Below are positions 48,910 to 59,905 of a DNA stretch of 64,000 nucleotides, one piece after another; within the stretch, counting starts at the first letter, position 1, and each line of letters starts with the position of its first letter. A program made the translations under genes and the position numbers. The stretch covers positions 248,001 through 312,000 of the forward strand of contig SHYA01000001.1 of the NCBI GenBank assembly GCA_009693055.1. The letters are read 5' to 3'. The DNA comes from Dehalococcoidia bacterium (GTDB taxonomy: Bacteria > Chloroflexota > Dehalococcoidia > Lucifugimonadales > SHYT01). The notes beneath the pieces were generated by a model. It was not told the origin of the DNA. It ran no database searches and saw only the letters and a list, made by a program, of their open reading frames with translations.

Positions 48910-49716
48910 TTAGGAGGCTGCCCGTGCGCCGTCGCGCGCAAACGGCATTCCCAGCAGTTCAAGCAGCCGGAATGCCTCGCGGTCGTTCCGGGCGTTCGTG
49001 ACGATGTTCACCTGCAGCCCGCGGATCTTGTCCACCTTGCCGTACTCAATTTCGGGGAAGATGATGTGCTCTCGGATGCCGAGCGAGTAGTTCCCGCGCC
49101 CGTCAAACGCGTCCCGCGGCGTGCCGCGGAAGTCGCGGATACGGGGGAGGGAGATGACGAGCAACCGCTCCAGGAAGGTGTACATCCGGTCGCTGTGCAG
49201 TGTGGCCATGACGCCGATGGGCTGGCCCCCGCGGAGCTTGAAGCCCGCGATGTCGCGCTTGGCCCGGGTCACCACCGGGCGCTGTCCCGTGATGAGCGCC
49301 AGGTCCTGCGAAGCCCGCTCCGCGGCGTTGGCGTTCGTCAGCGCCTCCCCAAGACCGATGTTGAGGACCACTTTCATCACCCGCGGGGCCTGGAGGTCGT
49401 TGGTGTACCCAAACTCCTTGCGGAGCGCCGGGCGGACTTGCTGTTGGTACCGCACCAGGAGCGACGGGATGACGCGGGGCTGAGGGGGGGCGGGAGGAGC
49501 CGGCTTGGCTTCCGGCGCCGCCTGCTTGCCCTGGGGCTGCCCTTGGGGCCGGCCCTTCTTTTCTCCGCCAGACGCTTGAGCACCCGGAGCTTGTTGCTCC
49601 TGCCTGCCCTGGCGCCCCTTTTGCTGTTGCTTGTCTCGGCCGGACGCCTGAGCGTCAGGAGCTTGCTGCTCCTGCCTGCCCTGGCGCCCCTTTGGCTGTT
49701 TTCCTTCGGTTGTCAT
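48910..49716 (-). CDS. rplE: 50S ribosomal protein L5 with ~80-aa repetitive N-terminal extension
   Basis: Core [17 protein letters not shown]...[27 protein letters not shown]; extension has two [18 protein letters not shown] units. Confidence 0.95.
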   Translation of the reverse strand: MTTEGKQPKGRQGRQEQQAPDAQASGRDKQQQKGRQGRQEQQAPGAQASGGEKKGRPQGQPQGKQAAPEAKPAPPAPPQPRVIPSLLVRYQQQVRPALRKEFGYTNDLQAPRVMKVVLNIGLGEALTNANAAERASQDLALITGQRPVVTRAKRDIAGFKLRGGQPIGVMATLHSDRMYTFLERLLVISLPRIRDFRGTPRDAFDGRGNYSLGIREHIIFPEIEYGKVDKIRGLQVNIVTNARNDREAFRLLELLGMPFARDGARAAS

Positions 49717-49737
49717 GGCGTTGCGTCCTTGAACGGG

Positions 49738-50055
49738 TTAGTCAACGGTCTCGTGGCATTTGTGGCAGGTGCGCACCTTGCGACCGTCCTCAAGAAAGCG
49801 GAAGCCTACGCGCGCACGCTTGCTGCAGCGCGGGCAGACCAGGGCCACCTTAGAGGCGGACATAGGCGCCTCCATACGGATGACACCGACCTGGCGGGTG
49901 CCGGACTGCTTTCCCTGGTGTTTCTTGACTATGTTGAGGCCTTCCACCACCAATCGTCCTTCCTTGGTGACCACGCGCATGACCTTGCCCTGCTTGCCGC
50001 GGTCTTTTCCACTCAGGATGTGGACGGTGTCCCCCTTGTGGATCTTCCAGGTCAC
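49738..50055 (-). CDS. rplX: 50S ribosomal protein L24
   Basis: WKIHKGDTVHILSGKDRGKQGKVMRV; GTG start inferred. Confidence 0.94.
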   Translation of the reverse strand: MTWKIHKGDTVHILSGKDRGKQGKVMRVVTKEGRLVVEGLNIVKKHQGKQSGTRQVGVIRMEAPMSASKVALVCPRCSKRARVGFRFLEDGRKVRTCHKCHETVD

Positions 50056-50056
50056 G

Positions 50057-50431
50057 TTACACCACCTCAGGCGCCAGTGAGAGGATGCGGGTGTACCCTT
50101 TTTCCCGCAGCTCCCGGGCCACTGGCCCCATGATGCGGCTGCCCAGCGGGTCCTTTTTCTCGCCCAGGATGACCACCGCGTTGTCGTCAAAGCGGATATA
50201 GGTGCCGTCCGAGCGCGCGCAGTTCTTGGCGACGCGCACCACAACGGCGTGCGCCACCTTACCCGCCTTCACCGCGTCCGGGGCGTTGGGGATCGCCTCC
50301 TTGACGCTCACGGTGACGATGTCTCCAAGCCCGGCGTACCGGGCGTGGCCGTGCCCCGGGATGCCGATGCACATGACCTGCCGCGCGCCAGAGTTATCGG
50401 CGACGTTCATCCTGGTGTATCGCTGGATCAT
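50057..50431 (-). CDS. rplN: 50S ribosomal protein L14
   Basis: MIQRYTRMNVADNSGARQVMCIGIPG, FDDNAVVILGEKKDPLGSRIMGPVARELR. Confidence 0.97.
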   Translation of the reverse strand: MIQRYTRMNVADNSGARQVMCIGIPGHGHARYAGLGDIVTVSVKEAIPNAPDAVKAGKVAHAVVVRVAKNCARSDGTYIRFDDNAVVILGEKKDPLGSRIMGPVARELREKGYTRILSLAPEVV

Positions 50432-50763
50432 GGCGTCCCTTCCTGAGCGGCGGCCTGGGCCTTGCCGCTCTCTTCGGCGCCGGGCTCGGGGGCGCCAAGC
50501 TCCAGCGCCATCACCGGCTTGGCGGCTCTGGCCAGCACGCTCTTGACCAACCACCGTTTGCTCTTTGACAGGGGCCGGACCTCCACAACCTGGACCAGGT
50601 CCCCCAGTTGGCACTCTTGCCGCGGGTCGTGGGCGTACAGCTTGGTTATGCGCCGGAGGGTCTTCTGGTACAGCGGATGGACCACCACACGCGGCACGGC
50701 GACCACAATCGTCTTCTGCATCTTGTTGCTGATGACGCGCCCTGTCCGAATCTTTTCTGCCAT
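50428..50763 (-). CDS. rpsQ: 30S ribosomal protein S17
   Basis: RTGRVISNKMQKTIVVAVPRVVVHPLYQKTLRRITKLYAHD. Confidence 0.95.
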   Translation of the reverse strand: MAEKIRTGRVISNKMQKTIVVAVPRVVVHPLYQKTLRRITKLYAHDPRQECQLGDLVQVVEVRPLSKSKRWLVKSVLARAAKPVMALELGAPEPGAEESGKAQAAAQEGTP

Positions 50764-50765
50764 AG

Positions 50766-50963
50766 CTACCTTATCTCCAACGTCCGCTCGGTGAGTACCG
50801 TGTTCATGCGGGCGATGTCTTTTTGGAGTTTCTTAAGGTCGTGAATATTGGCGAGCTGGCGCGTCTCCCACCGAAAGCGCAAGTGGAGGAGGTCGCGGTA
50901 CGCGGTCTCCAACTCCAGCCGTATCTCGCCGTCGGACCTAGCGCGAATCTCCTCCATCTTCAT
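50766..50963 (-). CDS. rpmC: 50S ribosomal protein L29
   Basis: [56 protein letters not shown]. Confidence 0.95.
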   Translation of the reverse strand: MKMEEIRARSDGEIRLELETAYRDLLHLRFRWETRQLANIHDLKKLQKDIARMNTVLTERTLEIR

Positions 50964-51412
50964 TCCTTTGTCAGCCCCTCAACCGCTTCCGGCTCTTGCA
51001 GGTAGTCCGCACGGCCCACAATCCTGGTGGGGAAGGGGAGCTTGCCGGCGGCCTGGCGCAGGGCCTGCTGGGCCATCGTGGGCTGGATGCCGCTGATCTC
51101 GAAGAGGATGCGGCCGGGCTTGATGACGGCGACCCACTCCTCCGTCCCCGCCTTGCCTCCGCCCATGCGGGTCTCCAGCGGCTTCTTGCTGATCGGCTTA
51201 TCGGGGAACACGCGCACCCACATTTGGCCGCCGCGGCGCAGATAGCGCACGATGACGCGCCGTCCGGCCTCTATCTGGCGCGCGGTGAGCCAAGCCGGCT
51301 CCATCGCCTTGAGTCCGTACTGGCCGAAGTTCAGGACGGCGCCGCGCGTGGCGACGCCTTTCCTGCGCCCGCGCTGCGACTTGCGGTACTTGACGCGCTT
51401 AGGCTGGAGCAA
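50960..51412 (-). CDS. rplP: 50S ribosomal protein L16
   Basis: [66 protein letters not shown]. Confidence 0.97.
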   Translation of the reverse strand: MLQPKRVKYRKSQRGRRKGVATRGAVLNFGQYGLKAMEPAWLTARQIEAGRRVIVRYLRRGGQMWVRVFPDKPISKKPLETRMGGGKAGTEEWVAVIKPGRILFEISGIQPTMAQQALRQAAGKLPFPTRIVGRADYLQEPEAVEGLTKE

Positions 51413-52142
51413 TTGGCCCCTCCTTGCCCGGTTCCTCAGCGCGCACGGTGACCTGGATGGACGGCATGCGTTCCCCTTCCGGGACTTCCACGCCGGGCGG
51501 CAGCACGTCCCCCTTGTAGATCCAGACCCTGACGCCGATGCGGCCCATGACCGTGTGGGCTTCGCCGACGGCGAAGTCGATGTTGGCGCGGAGCGTGTGG
51601 AGCGGCACGCGACCGATCATTACCTTTTCGCGCCGCGCGATCTCGGCGCCTCCCAGGCGTCCCTGGCAGATGATCCTGACCCCCTTGGCGCCCGCCTGCA
51701 TGCAGCGCTGGGCGGTCTGCGCCATGGCGCGCCGATGGCCGACCCGCCGCTCAAGCTGTTCCGCCACGTTGCGGGACACGAGGGTGGCGTCCAGCTCGGG
51801 CTGCTTGACCTCCTGCACCGCGACGCGCACCTTGCTGGTGGTGAGCGTGTCCAGCTTCTTGCGCAACTCGTCCACCCGCTGTCCCTGCCGGCCGATGATG
51901 ATGCCCGGCCTGGCCGTCCATATCGTAACGGCGGCTTCCTGGGCGCTGCGCTCAATCTCCACCCGGCTGATGCTCCCCTCCGGATAAAAGCCCATCACCA
52001 TCCGGCGGAACTTCAGGTCCTCCTGGAGGACGTCCTTGAACGCGCGGGGCGTGGCGAACCACCGCGCCTGCCAGTCGGCGTTTATGCCCAGTCGAAAGCC
52101 GATGGGGTGCGTCTTATGTCCCACGGGGTCTTGTCTCCTCAA
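51399..52142 (-). CDS. rpsC: 30S ribosomal protein S3
   Basis: [69 protein letters not shown]. Confidence 0.97.
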   Translation of the reverse strand: MRRQDPVGHKTHPIGFRLGINADWQARWFATPRAFKDVLQEDLKFRRMVMGFYPEGSISRVEIERSAQEAAVTIWTARPGIIIGRQGQRVDELRKKLDTLTTSKVRVAVQEVKQPELDATLVSRNVAEQLERRVGHRRAMAQTAQRCMQAGAKGVRIICQGRLGGAEIARREKVMIGRVPLHTLRANIDFAVGEAHTVMGRIGVRVWIYKGDVLPPGVEVPEGERMPSIQVTVRAEEPGKEGPIAPA

Positions 52143-52461
52143 CGATGACCGAGATGTGGCACGACCGCCGGGTCACCCTGCTGATGCGCCCGCGGGCCTG
52201 CGGACGGGATCGCCGGATTTTCAGGGCATCGTCCGCGTACGCCTTTAACACCTTCAGGTTCGCCGCATCCATCATGTGGTTGTTCTCCGCGTTTGCCACG
52301 GCCGACTGGAGCGTCTTGCGTACCGCCTGGGCTGCCGGGCTGGGCATGAACTGCAGCATGGCCGAAGCCTGGGCCACCCGTTTCCCCCGGATAAGGTCAA
52401 GGTACCGGCGCACCTTCTTGGGCGACATGCCAAAGTTTCTCGTGAGGGCTTGTACCGCCAT
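52114..52461 (-). CDS. rplV: 50S ribosomal protein L22
   Basis: [53 protein letters not shown]. Confidence 0.97.
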   Translation of the reverse strand: MAVQALTRNFGMSPKKVRRYLDLIRGKRVAQASAMLQFMPSPAAQAVRKTLQSAVANAENNHMMDAANLKVLKAYADDALKIRRSRPQARGRISRVTRRSCHISVIVEETRPRGT

Positions 52462-52473
52462 CCTGCGTGCCCC

Positions 52474-52845
52474 CTAGCGTCCTGGCGCCGTCGGAGCGGG
52501 AGATCGGCCAGCCCTGGGCGGTCTGGAGGCCGGCGAAGCTGAGAGCGCCCCCGCCGGGCCGGCGCTCGCGGCGGCCGCGGCTATAACCTTGGAGGAGTGC
52601 CCGCGGAAGACCCGCGTGGGGGCGAACTCACCCAGCCGGTGCCCCACCATGTTCTCCGTGAAGAACACCGGGACGTGCCGGCGGCCGTCATGGACCGCGA
52701 TGGTGAGGCCAACCATGTCCGGCATCACCATGGACGCGCGCGACCAGGTCTTGATAATGACCTTCTCGCTGGACCGCTGGGCCGCTGTGACCCGCTTGGC
52801 CAGCTTGGCCTCTACAAAGGGCCCCTTCTTAACCGACCTGCCCAT
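52474..52845 (-). CDS. rpsS: 30S ribosomal protein S19 with Ala/Pro-rich C-terminal tail
   Basis: [69 protein letters not shown]. Confidence 0.96.
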   Translation of the reverse strand: MGRSVKKGPFVEAKLAKRVTAAQRSSEKVIIKTWSRASMVMPDMVGLTIAVHDGRRHVPVFFTENMVGHRLGEFAPTRVFRGHSSKVIAAAAASAGPAGALSASPASRPPRAGRSPAPTAPGR

Positions 52846-53677
52846 ACCCTATCCTTCGCCGTTTGATGATGAGCACGTTGCTCTTCTTATTGCGGCGGGT
52901 CTTGTGGCCGCGCGCCGGCTTGCCCCACGGGGTCTTGGGACCGGGCATGCCAATGGGGTTGCGCCCCTCGCCGCCTCCGTGCGGGTGCGCCCGGGGGCTC
53001 ATCGCCTTCCCGCGCACTTGGGGCCTGCGGCCCATCCACCTGCTGCGGCCCGCTTTGCCGATGACGATGTTCTTGTGGTCCACGTTCCCTAGTTGCCCGA
53101 TGGTGGCGTAGCCCGTGCTGATGATGCGCCGAATCTCGCCGGAGGGCAGGCGAACCTGGGTGTACCGCTCTTCCCTGGCCATGACTTGGGCCGCTCCGCC
53201 CGCGCCACGGACCAACTGGCCGCCGCCGCCGGGCTGGAGCTCGATGTTGTGCACCGTGGTGCCCACGGGAATGGAGCCGAGCGGCATGGCGTTGCCGACC
53301 TTGATGTCCGCCTCGGGGCCGGCCATGATGACCGCGCCAACCTCCAGCCCCGCCGGGCAGAGGATGTACCGGCGCTCGCCGTCCGGGTAGCTCAGAAGGG
53401 CCAGCCTGGGGGAGCGGTTGGGGTCGTACTCAATGGCGAGGACGGTTGCCGGCACGCCTTCCTTGTCTCGCCGTGAGAAGTCAATGACGCGGTACATCCG
53501 GTGGTGCCCGCCGCCGCGGTGGCGGACGGTGACCTTCCCCTCACGGTTGCGGCCTGCGTGCGTGCGCAACGGCTTTAAGAGGCGGCGTTCCGGCGTGGTC
53601 TTGGTAATTTCACTAAAGTCGGGCCGGACGACGCCCCGCTGGCTGGGAGTGACCGGCTTTAGCTTTTTGAGTCCCAC
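52829..53677 (-). CDS. rplB: 50S ribosomal protein L2
   Basis: [69 protein letters not shown]. Confidence 0.97.
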   Translation of the reverse strand: MGLKKLKPVTPSQRGVVRPDFSEITKTTPERRLLKPLRTHAGRNREGKVTVRHRGGGHHRMYRVIDFSRRDKEGVPATVLAIEYDPNRSPRLALLSYPDGERRYILCPAGLEVGAVIMAGPEADIKVGNAMPLGSIPVGTTVHNIELQPGGGGQLVRGAGGAAQVMAREERYTQVRLPSGEIRRIISTGYATIGQLGNVDHKNIVIGKAGRSRWMGRRPQVRGKAMSPRAHPHGGGEGRNPIGMPGPKTPWGKPARGHKTRRNKKSNVLIIKRRRIGYGQVG

Positions 53678-53679
53678 GG

Positions 53680-53973
53680 TTAGATACCCTCAAACAGTGC
53701 TATCTTGTCGCCCGGCGCCAGGGTTACAATCGCCTTCTTCCACGTGCGCCCGTACACCTCGCGCTTGCCGAACCGCTTGGTCTTGATCGTGCCGCGCAAC
53801 GTGTTCACGGCGGTGACCTTGACCCCGAACGTCTTTTCCACCGCTTCCTTGATTCCGCCTTTTGTGGCGGTGCGCGCTACCTCAAACACGTATTTGCCCT
53901 GTCCCTGCAGGCGGGTGCTGTTTTCCGTCACCACAGGGCGGAGCAGCATAGCAGCGTACGTCCGGGTACTCAT
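53680..53973 (-). CDS. rplW: 50S ribosomal protein L23
   Basis: [13 protein letters not shown]...[31 protein letters not shown]. Confidence 0.95.
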   Translation of the reverse strand: MSTRTYAAMLLRPVVTENSTRLQGQGKYVFEVARTATKGGIKEAVEKTFGVKVTAVNTLRGTIKTKRFGKREVYGRTWKKAIVTLAPGDKIALFEGI

Positions 53974-53989
53974 TGGAGTTCCGCCCCCA

Positions 53990-54649
53990 TCAAGAAGCTG
54001 CCAGCGCGAACGCACCTCGCCGAGGGCGCTGCGCCCACAGCTCTTCTATCCGTCTGACCGCATCGGTGGTCAGCAGAAGGTGATCGTAGGTCAACAAGTC
54101 TAGCACATTCAACGTGTCTACGGGGAGCGTCCGCACCCGCTCAAGGTTGCGGGCTGCGTGCACCACGCCGGGGTCGGGCGTTCGCGTGACCACCAGGCAG
54201 GAGCGGGGTACTCCCAGGGCCTTGAGGAGCGCTCCCATCTCCTTGGTCTTTCCGTTGGGCAGGGCGAGCTGCTCCACCAAGGTGTAGCTGTTCCGGCGCA
54301 CCTTTTCCGAAAGGAGGCTGAGCAGCGCTTGGCGGCGCATCTCCTTGGGTATGGCCTGGCGGTAGCTCCTGGGCTTGGGCGCGTGCGCGACGCCGCCGTG
54401 ACGCCACTGTGGCGAACGGGTGCTCCCCTGGCGGGCGCGCCCGGTCCCTTTCTGGCGCCAGGGCTTGCGCCCGCCGCCGGAGACCTCGCTGCGCGTTTTG
54501 GTGCTCTGCGTGCCGACCCGCTGGTTGGCGCGGTACGCCACCATGAGCTGGTAGAGCAAAGGCTGCCGAAGCGGCGCTCCAAACACCGCATCGCTTGCCT
54601 GGAAGGTTCCCGCAGCCTGGCCGTTGAGGCCCTTGATGGTCAGCTCCAT
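53990..54649 (-). CDS. rplD: 50S ribosomal protein L4
   Basis: [57 protein letters not shown]. Confidence 0.96.
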   Translation of the reverse strand: MELTIKGLNGQAAGTFQASDAVFGAPLRQPLLYQLMVAYRANQRVGTQSTKTRSEVSGGGRKPWRQKGTGRARQGSTRSPQWRHGGVAHAPKPRSYRQAIPKEMRRQALLSLLSEKVRRNSYTLVEQLALPNGKTKEMGALLKALGVPRSCLVVTRTPDPGVVHAARNLERVRTLPVDTLNVLDLLTYDHLLLTTDAVRRIEELWAQRPRRGAFALAAS

Positions 54650-54651
54650 GG

Positions 54652-55350
54652 CTACTTTGCGGCCTCCCGAACGATGTCCTTGCGGATGATGAGGATGCCG
54701 CGGCTTCCTCCCGGCACCGCTCCTTTGAGGAACAACAGGTTGCGCTCCGGGTCCACCTTGACCACCTCAAGGTTGCGGACGGTGATCCGCTCGTCCCCCC
54801 AGTGGCCGGCCATGCGCATCCCCTTGAAGACGCGGCCCGCGTAGGTGGTGGAGCCGATGGAGCCGGGAGCGCGGTGGCGGTCCGATTGGCCGTGCGTCTT
54901 TGGGCCGCCCTTGAAGCCGTGCCGCTTCACCACGCCGGAAAAGCCATGTCCCTTGGACGTGCCGGTGACGTGCACGTGCTCCCCCGGCTTGAAAAGGCTC
55001 ACGTCAACCCGCTGGCCCACTTGCACGTCGCCCAGCCCGGTGGCGGGGACCTCGCGCAGGTGGCGGAACAGGTGCCCGGCGCGCCGCAGGTGTCCGACCT
55101 CCGGCAGCGTCAGCGGCTTTACGTCCTTCCGCTTCACGGCGCGCTTGATCGGCATCCCCTCCCGGAGGGTCACTGGGCGCAGCTCTTCAAAGCCGAGCTG
55201 TACCGCGGTGTAGCCGTCCCGCTCCTGCAGGCGGATCTGCGACACGGTGCACGGGCCCGCCTGAATGGCCGTCACGCCGACCAGGCCGCCCTGCTCCGTG
55301 AAGAGCTGGGTCATGCCGATCTTCTTGCCGATGAGGCCGCCAATTCCCAT
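54652..55350 (-). CDS. rplC: 50S ribosomal protein L3
   Basis: LIGKKIGMTQLF, VTGTSKGHGFSGVVKRHGFKGGPKTHGQSDRHRAPGSIG. Confidence 0.97.
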   Translation of the reverse strand: MGIGGLIGKKIGMTQLFTEQGGLVGVTAIQAGPCTVSQIRLQERDGYTAVQLGFEELRPVTLREGMPIKRAVKRKDVKPLTLPEVGHLRRAGHLFRHLREVPATGLGDVQVGQRVDVSLFKPGEHVHVTGTSKGHGFSGVVKRHGFKGGPKTHGQSDRHRAPGSIGSTTYAGRVFKGMRMAGHWGDERITVRNLEVVKVDPERNLLFLKGAVPGGSRGILIIRKDIVREAAK

Positions 55351-55354
55351 ACGC

Positions 55355-55663
55355 CTACGTCTTTATCGTGATGTCAACGCCCGCGGGGACGTTGAGCCGC
55401 GAGAGCGCTTCCAGCGTGCGCGGTGTTGGGTTCAACAGGTCCACCAACCGCTTGTGGGTCTGGAGCTCAAAGTGCTCGCGCGAGTCCTTGTCGATGTGCG
55501 AGCTGCGAATGACGCAGAAGCGGCGGAGGCGCGTGGGCAGCGGGACGGGCCCGGACACCTGCGCGCCCGTGCGCTCCGCCGACTCCACGATCTGCCGGGC
55601 CGAAAGGTCAAGCAGCCGGTGGTCAAACGCCTTGAGTACGATGCGTATCCGCTCTGTGGCCAT
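55355..55663 (-). CDS. rpsJ: 30S ribosomal protein S10
   Basis: [40 protein letters not shown]. Confidence 0.97.
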   Translation of the reverse strand: MATERIRIVLKAFDHRLLDLSARQIVESAERTGAQVSGPVPLPTRLRRFCVIRSSHIDKDSREHFELQTHKRLVDLLNPTPRTLEALSRLNVPAGVDITIKT

Positions 55664-55690
55664 GACTCCCCCCGAAATTCGCTTCTTCTG

Positions 55691-57763
55691 TTATACCTTC
55701 ACGAGCAGCTGTTCGGCAACGCTGGCGGGGACCGGCTCGTAGCTTGAGAACTCCATGGTGTAGGAGGCGCGTCCCTGCGTGAGGGAGCGGAGCACGGTGG
55801 CATAGCCAAACGTCTCCGCGAGCGGGACCAGCGCGTCCACGACCTGGATGTTGCCCAGTCCTTCCATGTTTTGCACGCGGGCGCGCCGCCCATTCAGGTC
55901 GCCGAGCACTTCACCCAGGAACTCGCCCGGCGTCACCGACTGCACCTTCATGATGGGCTCCAGCAGGATGGGCCTTGAACGCCTCAGGCCCTCGCGCATC
56001 GCAATGAGCGCCGCCGCCTTGAACGCTATCTCAGAGGAGTCCACGGCGTGGTAGCTGCCGTCCACCAGCCGGACCATGACGTCCACGACCGGATAGCCGC
56101 CGAGGACGCCGCTGGCCAGGGCCTCCTTCACGCCGGCGTTGACCGGCGCGACGTACTCCCGTGGCACCGCCCCGCCGGTGATCTTGCTCTCAAACGTGTT
56201 CCCGGTGCCGCGCGGCTGGGGCTCCAGCTCCAGCCATACGTGGCCGTACTGGCCGCGGCCGCCGGACTGGCGGATAAAGCGGCCCTCCACGCGACACGGG
56301 GCCGTGATCGCCTCTCGGAAGGAGACGCGCGGCTTGCCGACGTTCGCCTCCAGGTGGAACTCGCGCCGCATCCGGTCCACCAAGATCTCCAGGTGCAGCT
56401 CGCCCATGCCGGCGATGAGCGTCTGGTTGGTCTCCTGGTCAAAGCGGACCACAAAAGTGGGGTCTTCGTCCGCGAGCTTGCGGAGCGCTTCGTCCAGCTT
56501 CTCCTGGTCCGCCTTGGTCTTTGGCTCCACCGAGACGGCGATGACCGGCTCCGGGAACTTCGGAGGCTCAAGCACCACGGGGGCGTCCTTCAGGCAGATC
56601 GTCTCGCCCGTGAACGTCCCCTTTAATCCGACCACCGCGCCGATGTCGCCGGCGGTCAGCTCGGGGACCTCTTCGCGAGCGCTGGAGTGCATGCGCACGA
56701 CGCGGCTAGCGCGCTCCACGGTGTCGCGCGACGCGTTGTACACCGCGCTCCCAGCCTTGATCGTGCCGGAGTAGACGCGCACGAAGACCAGACGCCCAAT
56801 GTACGGGTCAGTCTGAATCTTAAAGGCGAGCGCGCACAGCGGGCCCGAAGGGTCGGGGCCCAGCAGCACCGCGCCGCCCGTCTTGGGGTGAACGCCGGTC
56901 ACCGGCGGGGCATCGAGCGGAGCGGGCAGGTAGTCGACGATGGCGTCCAGCAACGGCTGGATGCCCACGTGCTGGAGCGCGGTGCCGCAGAAGACGGGCA
57001 CAATCTGCGCGTTGATGGTGGCCTTGCGCACTCCGGCCCGCAGCTCCTCTTCAGAGACCTCTTTGCCGTCCAGGTACTTGACCAGGAGCGCGTCGTCCGT
57101 CTCGGCCACCTTCTCCACCAGGTACTGGCGGAACTCGGCAGCCTGCTCCTTCATCTCCTCAGGGATGGGCTGCTCATCGGGCGCCTCGGTTTTGCCCATC
57201 TCGTAGACCAGTGCCTTCATTTTGACGAGGTCCACCATGCCGTGGAACGCCTGCTCGGCGCCCATGGGGATCTGAAGGGGGACGGGGTTGGCGTCCAGCC
57301 TGCGCCGGATCATCTCCACAGCGCCCAGGAAGTTGGCGCCCGCCCGGTCCATCTTGTTGATGAATGCCAGGCGGGGAACCTTGTACTTGTTCGCCTGCCG
57401 CCAGACCGTCTCCGTCTGGGGCTGTACGCCTGAAACGGCGTCAAAAATGACCACGGCGCCGTCCAGGATTCGCAGGCTTCGTTCCACTTCGGCGGTGAAG
57501 TCCACGTGTCCGGGTGTGTCAATGACGTTGATGTGGTGCCCCCGCCAGAGGCACGTGGTGGCGGCCGCCGTAATCGTGATGCCCCGCTCGCGCTCCTGGG
57601 GCATCCAGTCCATGACGGTGGTGCCTTCGTCCACGTTGCCGATCTTGTACGTGCGGCCCGAAAAGAACAGCACCCGCTCGGTGACCGTGGTTTTCCCGGC
57701 GTCGATGTGGGCGATGAACCCGATGTTACGGACCTCTTGCAGCGACATGGCGTTTGGGCACAA
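55691..57763 (-). CDS. fusA: Elongation factor G
   Basis: [72 protein letters not shown]. Confidence 0.98.
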   Translation of the reverse strand: MCPNAMSLQEVRNIGFIAHIDAGKTTVTERVLFFSGRTYKIGNVDEGTTVMDWMPQERERGITITAAATTCLWRGHHINVIDTPGHVDFTAEVERSLRILDGAVVIFDAVSGVQPQTETVWRQANKYKVPRLAFINKMDRAGANFLGAVEMIRRRLDANPVPLQIPMGAEQAFHGMVDLVKMKALVYEMGKTEAPDEQPIPEEMKEQAAEFRQYLVEKVAETDDALLVKYLDGKEVSEEELRAGVRKATINAQIVPVFCGTALQHVGIQPLLDAIVDYLPAPLDAPPVTGVHPKTGGAVLLGPDPSGPLCALAFKIQTDPYIGRLVFVRVYSGTIKAGSAVYNASRDTVERASRVVRMHSSAREEVPELTAGDIGAVVGLKGTFTGETICLKDAPVVLEPPKFPEPVIAVSVEPKTKADQEKLDEALRKLADEDPTFVVRFDQETNQTLIAGMGELHLEILVDRMRREFHLEANVGKPRVSFREAITAPCRVEGRFIRQSGGRGQYGHVWLELEPQPRGTGNTFESKITGGAVPREYVAPVNAGVKEALASGVLGGYPVVDVMVRLVDGSYHAVDSSEIAFKAAALIAMREGLRRSRPILLEPIMKVQSVTPGEFLGEVLGDLNGRRARVQNMEGLGNIQVVDALVPLAETFGYATVLRSLTQGRASYTMEFSSYEPVPASVAEQLLVKV

Positions 57764-57798
57764 TCCTTCCTGGAGGAGTCAACGCAGGCCTGGGGCGT

Positions 57799-58266
57799 TT
57801 ACCAGCGGTAGTGGGCGAAGGCGCGGTTAGCCTCCGCCATGCGGTGGAGCTCTTCACGCCGCTTCGTGGCTGCCCCTTCTCCTCTGGCTGCATCCAGCAG
57901 CTCCTGCCCGAGCCGAATAGACATCGGCTTCCCCTTGCGTGCTCGGGCCGCCTGGATCAGCCAACGGGAACTGAGCGCGGTGCCCCGCTCTGGGCGAAGG
58001 GCCACCGGCACCTGGTAGGTGGCGCCGCCCACGCGGCGGGGCCGGACCTCCAGGAGGGGCGTTGTGTTCTTCATCGCCTCTTGCAGCACTTCAAGAGGGT
58101 TGCGCTTGGACTGAGCGCTCACGTAGTCCAAGGCCTGGTACATGATGCGCTGGGCGACGGTGAGCTTCCCGCGCTGGATGATGCGCCGCACGATGCGGGC
58201 TACCTCCACGTTGTTGTAGCGCGGATCGGGATTGACCTTCCGGGGCTCTGCGCGACGCCTTCTCAT
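57799..58266 (-). CDS. rpsG: 30S ribosomal protein S7
   Basis: [55 protein letters not shown]. Confidence 0.97.
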   Translation of the reverse strand: MRRRRAEPRKVNPDPRYNNVEVARIVRRIIQRGKLTVAQRIMYQALDYVSAQSKRNPLEVLQEAMKNTTPLLEVRPRRVGGATYQVPVALRPERGTALSSRWLIQAARARKGKPMSIRLGQELLDAARGEGAATKRREELHRMAEANRAFAHYRW

Positions 58267-58778
58267 TTCTTGGCTTCCGCTTTCTTAGCTCCCGCCTTTG
58301 GCGGAGCGGAGGCAGGCGCGCCCGCTGCAGGTGCTCCGCCCGGGGCCCCTGGGGTCTTGGCCGCGCCGCCGACCTTGGCGCCGTACTTGCTGCGCCCTTT
58401 CTTTCGATTGGCAACGCCCGCCGCGTCCAGTGCGCCTCGCACGATGTGGTACCGGACGCCCGGCAGGTCAGGCACGCGCCCTCCGCGGATGAGCACCACC
58501 GAGTGCTCCTGAAGGTTGTGGCCCTCGCCGGGGATGTACGCGGTGACCTCCACGTGGTTGGTCAAGCGCACGCGGGCGATCTTGCGCAACGCGGAGTTCG
58601 GCTTCTTTGGGGTCATGGTGCGCACGAGGACGCACACGCCACGCTTCTGAGGCGCGCCGCGGGCACGCCACTGGGTCTTGTTGGCCAGGGAGTTGGTGTG
58701 CCAGTGCAGGGCGGGCGCTTTGCTCTTTGTGCGGAGCGAGCGCCGTCCGAAGCGTACGAGCTGGTTCACTGTGGGCAC
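58263..58778 (-). CDS. rpsL: 30S ribosomal protein S12
   Basis: [62 protein letters not shown]; Ala/Pro-rich tail. Confidence 0.96.
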   Translation of the reverse strand: MPTVNQLVRFGRRSLRTKSKAPALHWHTNSLANKTQWRARGAPQKRGVCVLVRTMTPKKPNSALRKIARVRLTNHVEVTAYIPGEGHNLQEHSVVLIRGGRVPDLPGVRYHIVRGALDAAGVANRKKGRSKYGAKVGGAAKTPGAPGGAPAAGAPASAPPKAGAKKAEAKK

Positions 58779-58941
58779 GAAAGTACCTCCGTTCCGCATA
58801 GCGCGGCCAAAAGAGTATGCTACCGCGTATGCCGCAAGCTGTCAACGGTTTCCGTTCTTTTCTCGTGGGTCACTTTGCCGTTCATACTTCTCTCACTGCC
58901 GTTGGCCCGACCGGGAATTTATAGGGGGCGGAGCCCTCTCG

Positions 58942-58972
58942 TCCGGGGAGCCCGAGGGGACTCGTTCCCTCG
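58942..58972. repeat. Second repeat family, copy S3 (partial)
   Basis: CCGGGGAGCCCGAGGGGACTCGTTCCCTCGG; shares GGGGAGCCCGAGGGG with S1. Confidence 0.5.
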
Positions 58973-59041
58973 GAAAAGCCACGAATGCGGGTGGGTGGCC
59001 TTCTGAGCAGTCGCAAGATCGTGGCGTGCAATAATGACGCC

Positions 59042-59905
59042 GTGCGCATTGACGCCCACGCCCACTGCTTCCCCAAGCGCTTTCTCACGCAGCGGAGCAG
59101 CCTGCTCGCCCGCGACGCGACCTTCGGGCTGCTGTACCGCGACGCGAAAGCCCGCATGGCGACCGCCGAGGATCTGGTCGCGGCGCTGGACGCCGCCCAG
59201 GTGGACGCGGCCGTGGTCGCTGGTATCGGCTGGACGGACCGGGAGCTGGCGCGGGAAGCGAACGACGCCGCGCTGGAGGCCGCCTCGCGCTACCCTGGCC
59301 GCCTCATCCCGTTCTGCTCCGTGAACCCCGCGTGGGGCGACGCGGCCCTGCGGGAAATGGAGCGGTGCGCTAAGGCGGGCACGCGTGGCGTCGGCGAGCT
59401 ACACCCGGACACGCAAGGGTTCCGCCTGGACGACATCCCGCTGCTCACTCCTTTCGCCGGGCTGGTGCGGCGGCTTGGCCTGGTAGTTCTGACGCACACC
59501 TCGGAGCCGGTGGGCCACCAGTACCCCGGCAAGGGGCGCACGACGCCGGAGCAGGTAGTGGCGTTCGCGCAGGCGTTCCCACAGGTGCGCCTTGTCTGCG
59601 CGCACTGGGGCGGCGGCCTCCCCTTTTACGCGCTGATGCCCGAGCTCGCCGCGACGCTTCGCAACGTGTACGTGGACTGTGCAGCCTCGCCGTTTCTCTA
59701 CCGGCCCCAGGTGTTCTCCACGGTCGCCGGCCTGCTGGGCGAAGACAGGGTGCTGTTCGGTTCCGACTTCCCGCTGCTGGGCTACGAGCGCGCGTTGGCC
59801 GACCTCCAGGCGGGCGGTCTCACCCTCAAAGCACGCCGGAAGGTGATGGGCGGGAATGCCGCGCGGCTGCTTGGCCTGTCCCCGAGGGGTCGCCGTGGCG
59901 CGTGA
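59042..59905 (+). CDS. Amidohydrolase-family metal-dependent hydrolase (TIM-barrel)
   Basis: VRIDAHAHCFP, LTHTSEPVGHQYPGKG, CAHWGGGLPFY, VLFGSDFPLLGYERAL. Confidence 0.85.
   Translation: MRIDAHAHCFPKRFLTQRSSLLARDATFGLLYRDAKARMATAEDLVAALDAAQVDAAVVAGIGWTDRELAREANDAALEAASRYPGRLIPFCSVNPAWGDAALREMERCAKAGTRGVGELHPDTQGFRLDDIPLLTPFAGLVRRLGLVVLTHTSEPVGHQYPGKGRTTPEQVVAFAQAFPQVRLVCAHWGGGLPFYALMPELAATLRNVYVDCAASPFLYRPQVFSTVAGLLGEDRVLFGSDFPLLGYERALADLQAGGLTLKARRKVMGGNAARLLGLSPRGRRGA

Noticed and set aside
58560-58740. S12 insertion [16 protein letters not shown] as novel
   Set aside because: A similar-length insertion at this site is known in S12 of Gram-positive bacteria such as Bacillus.
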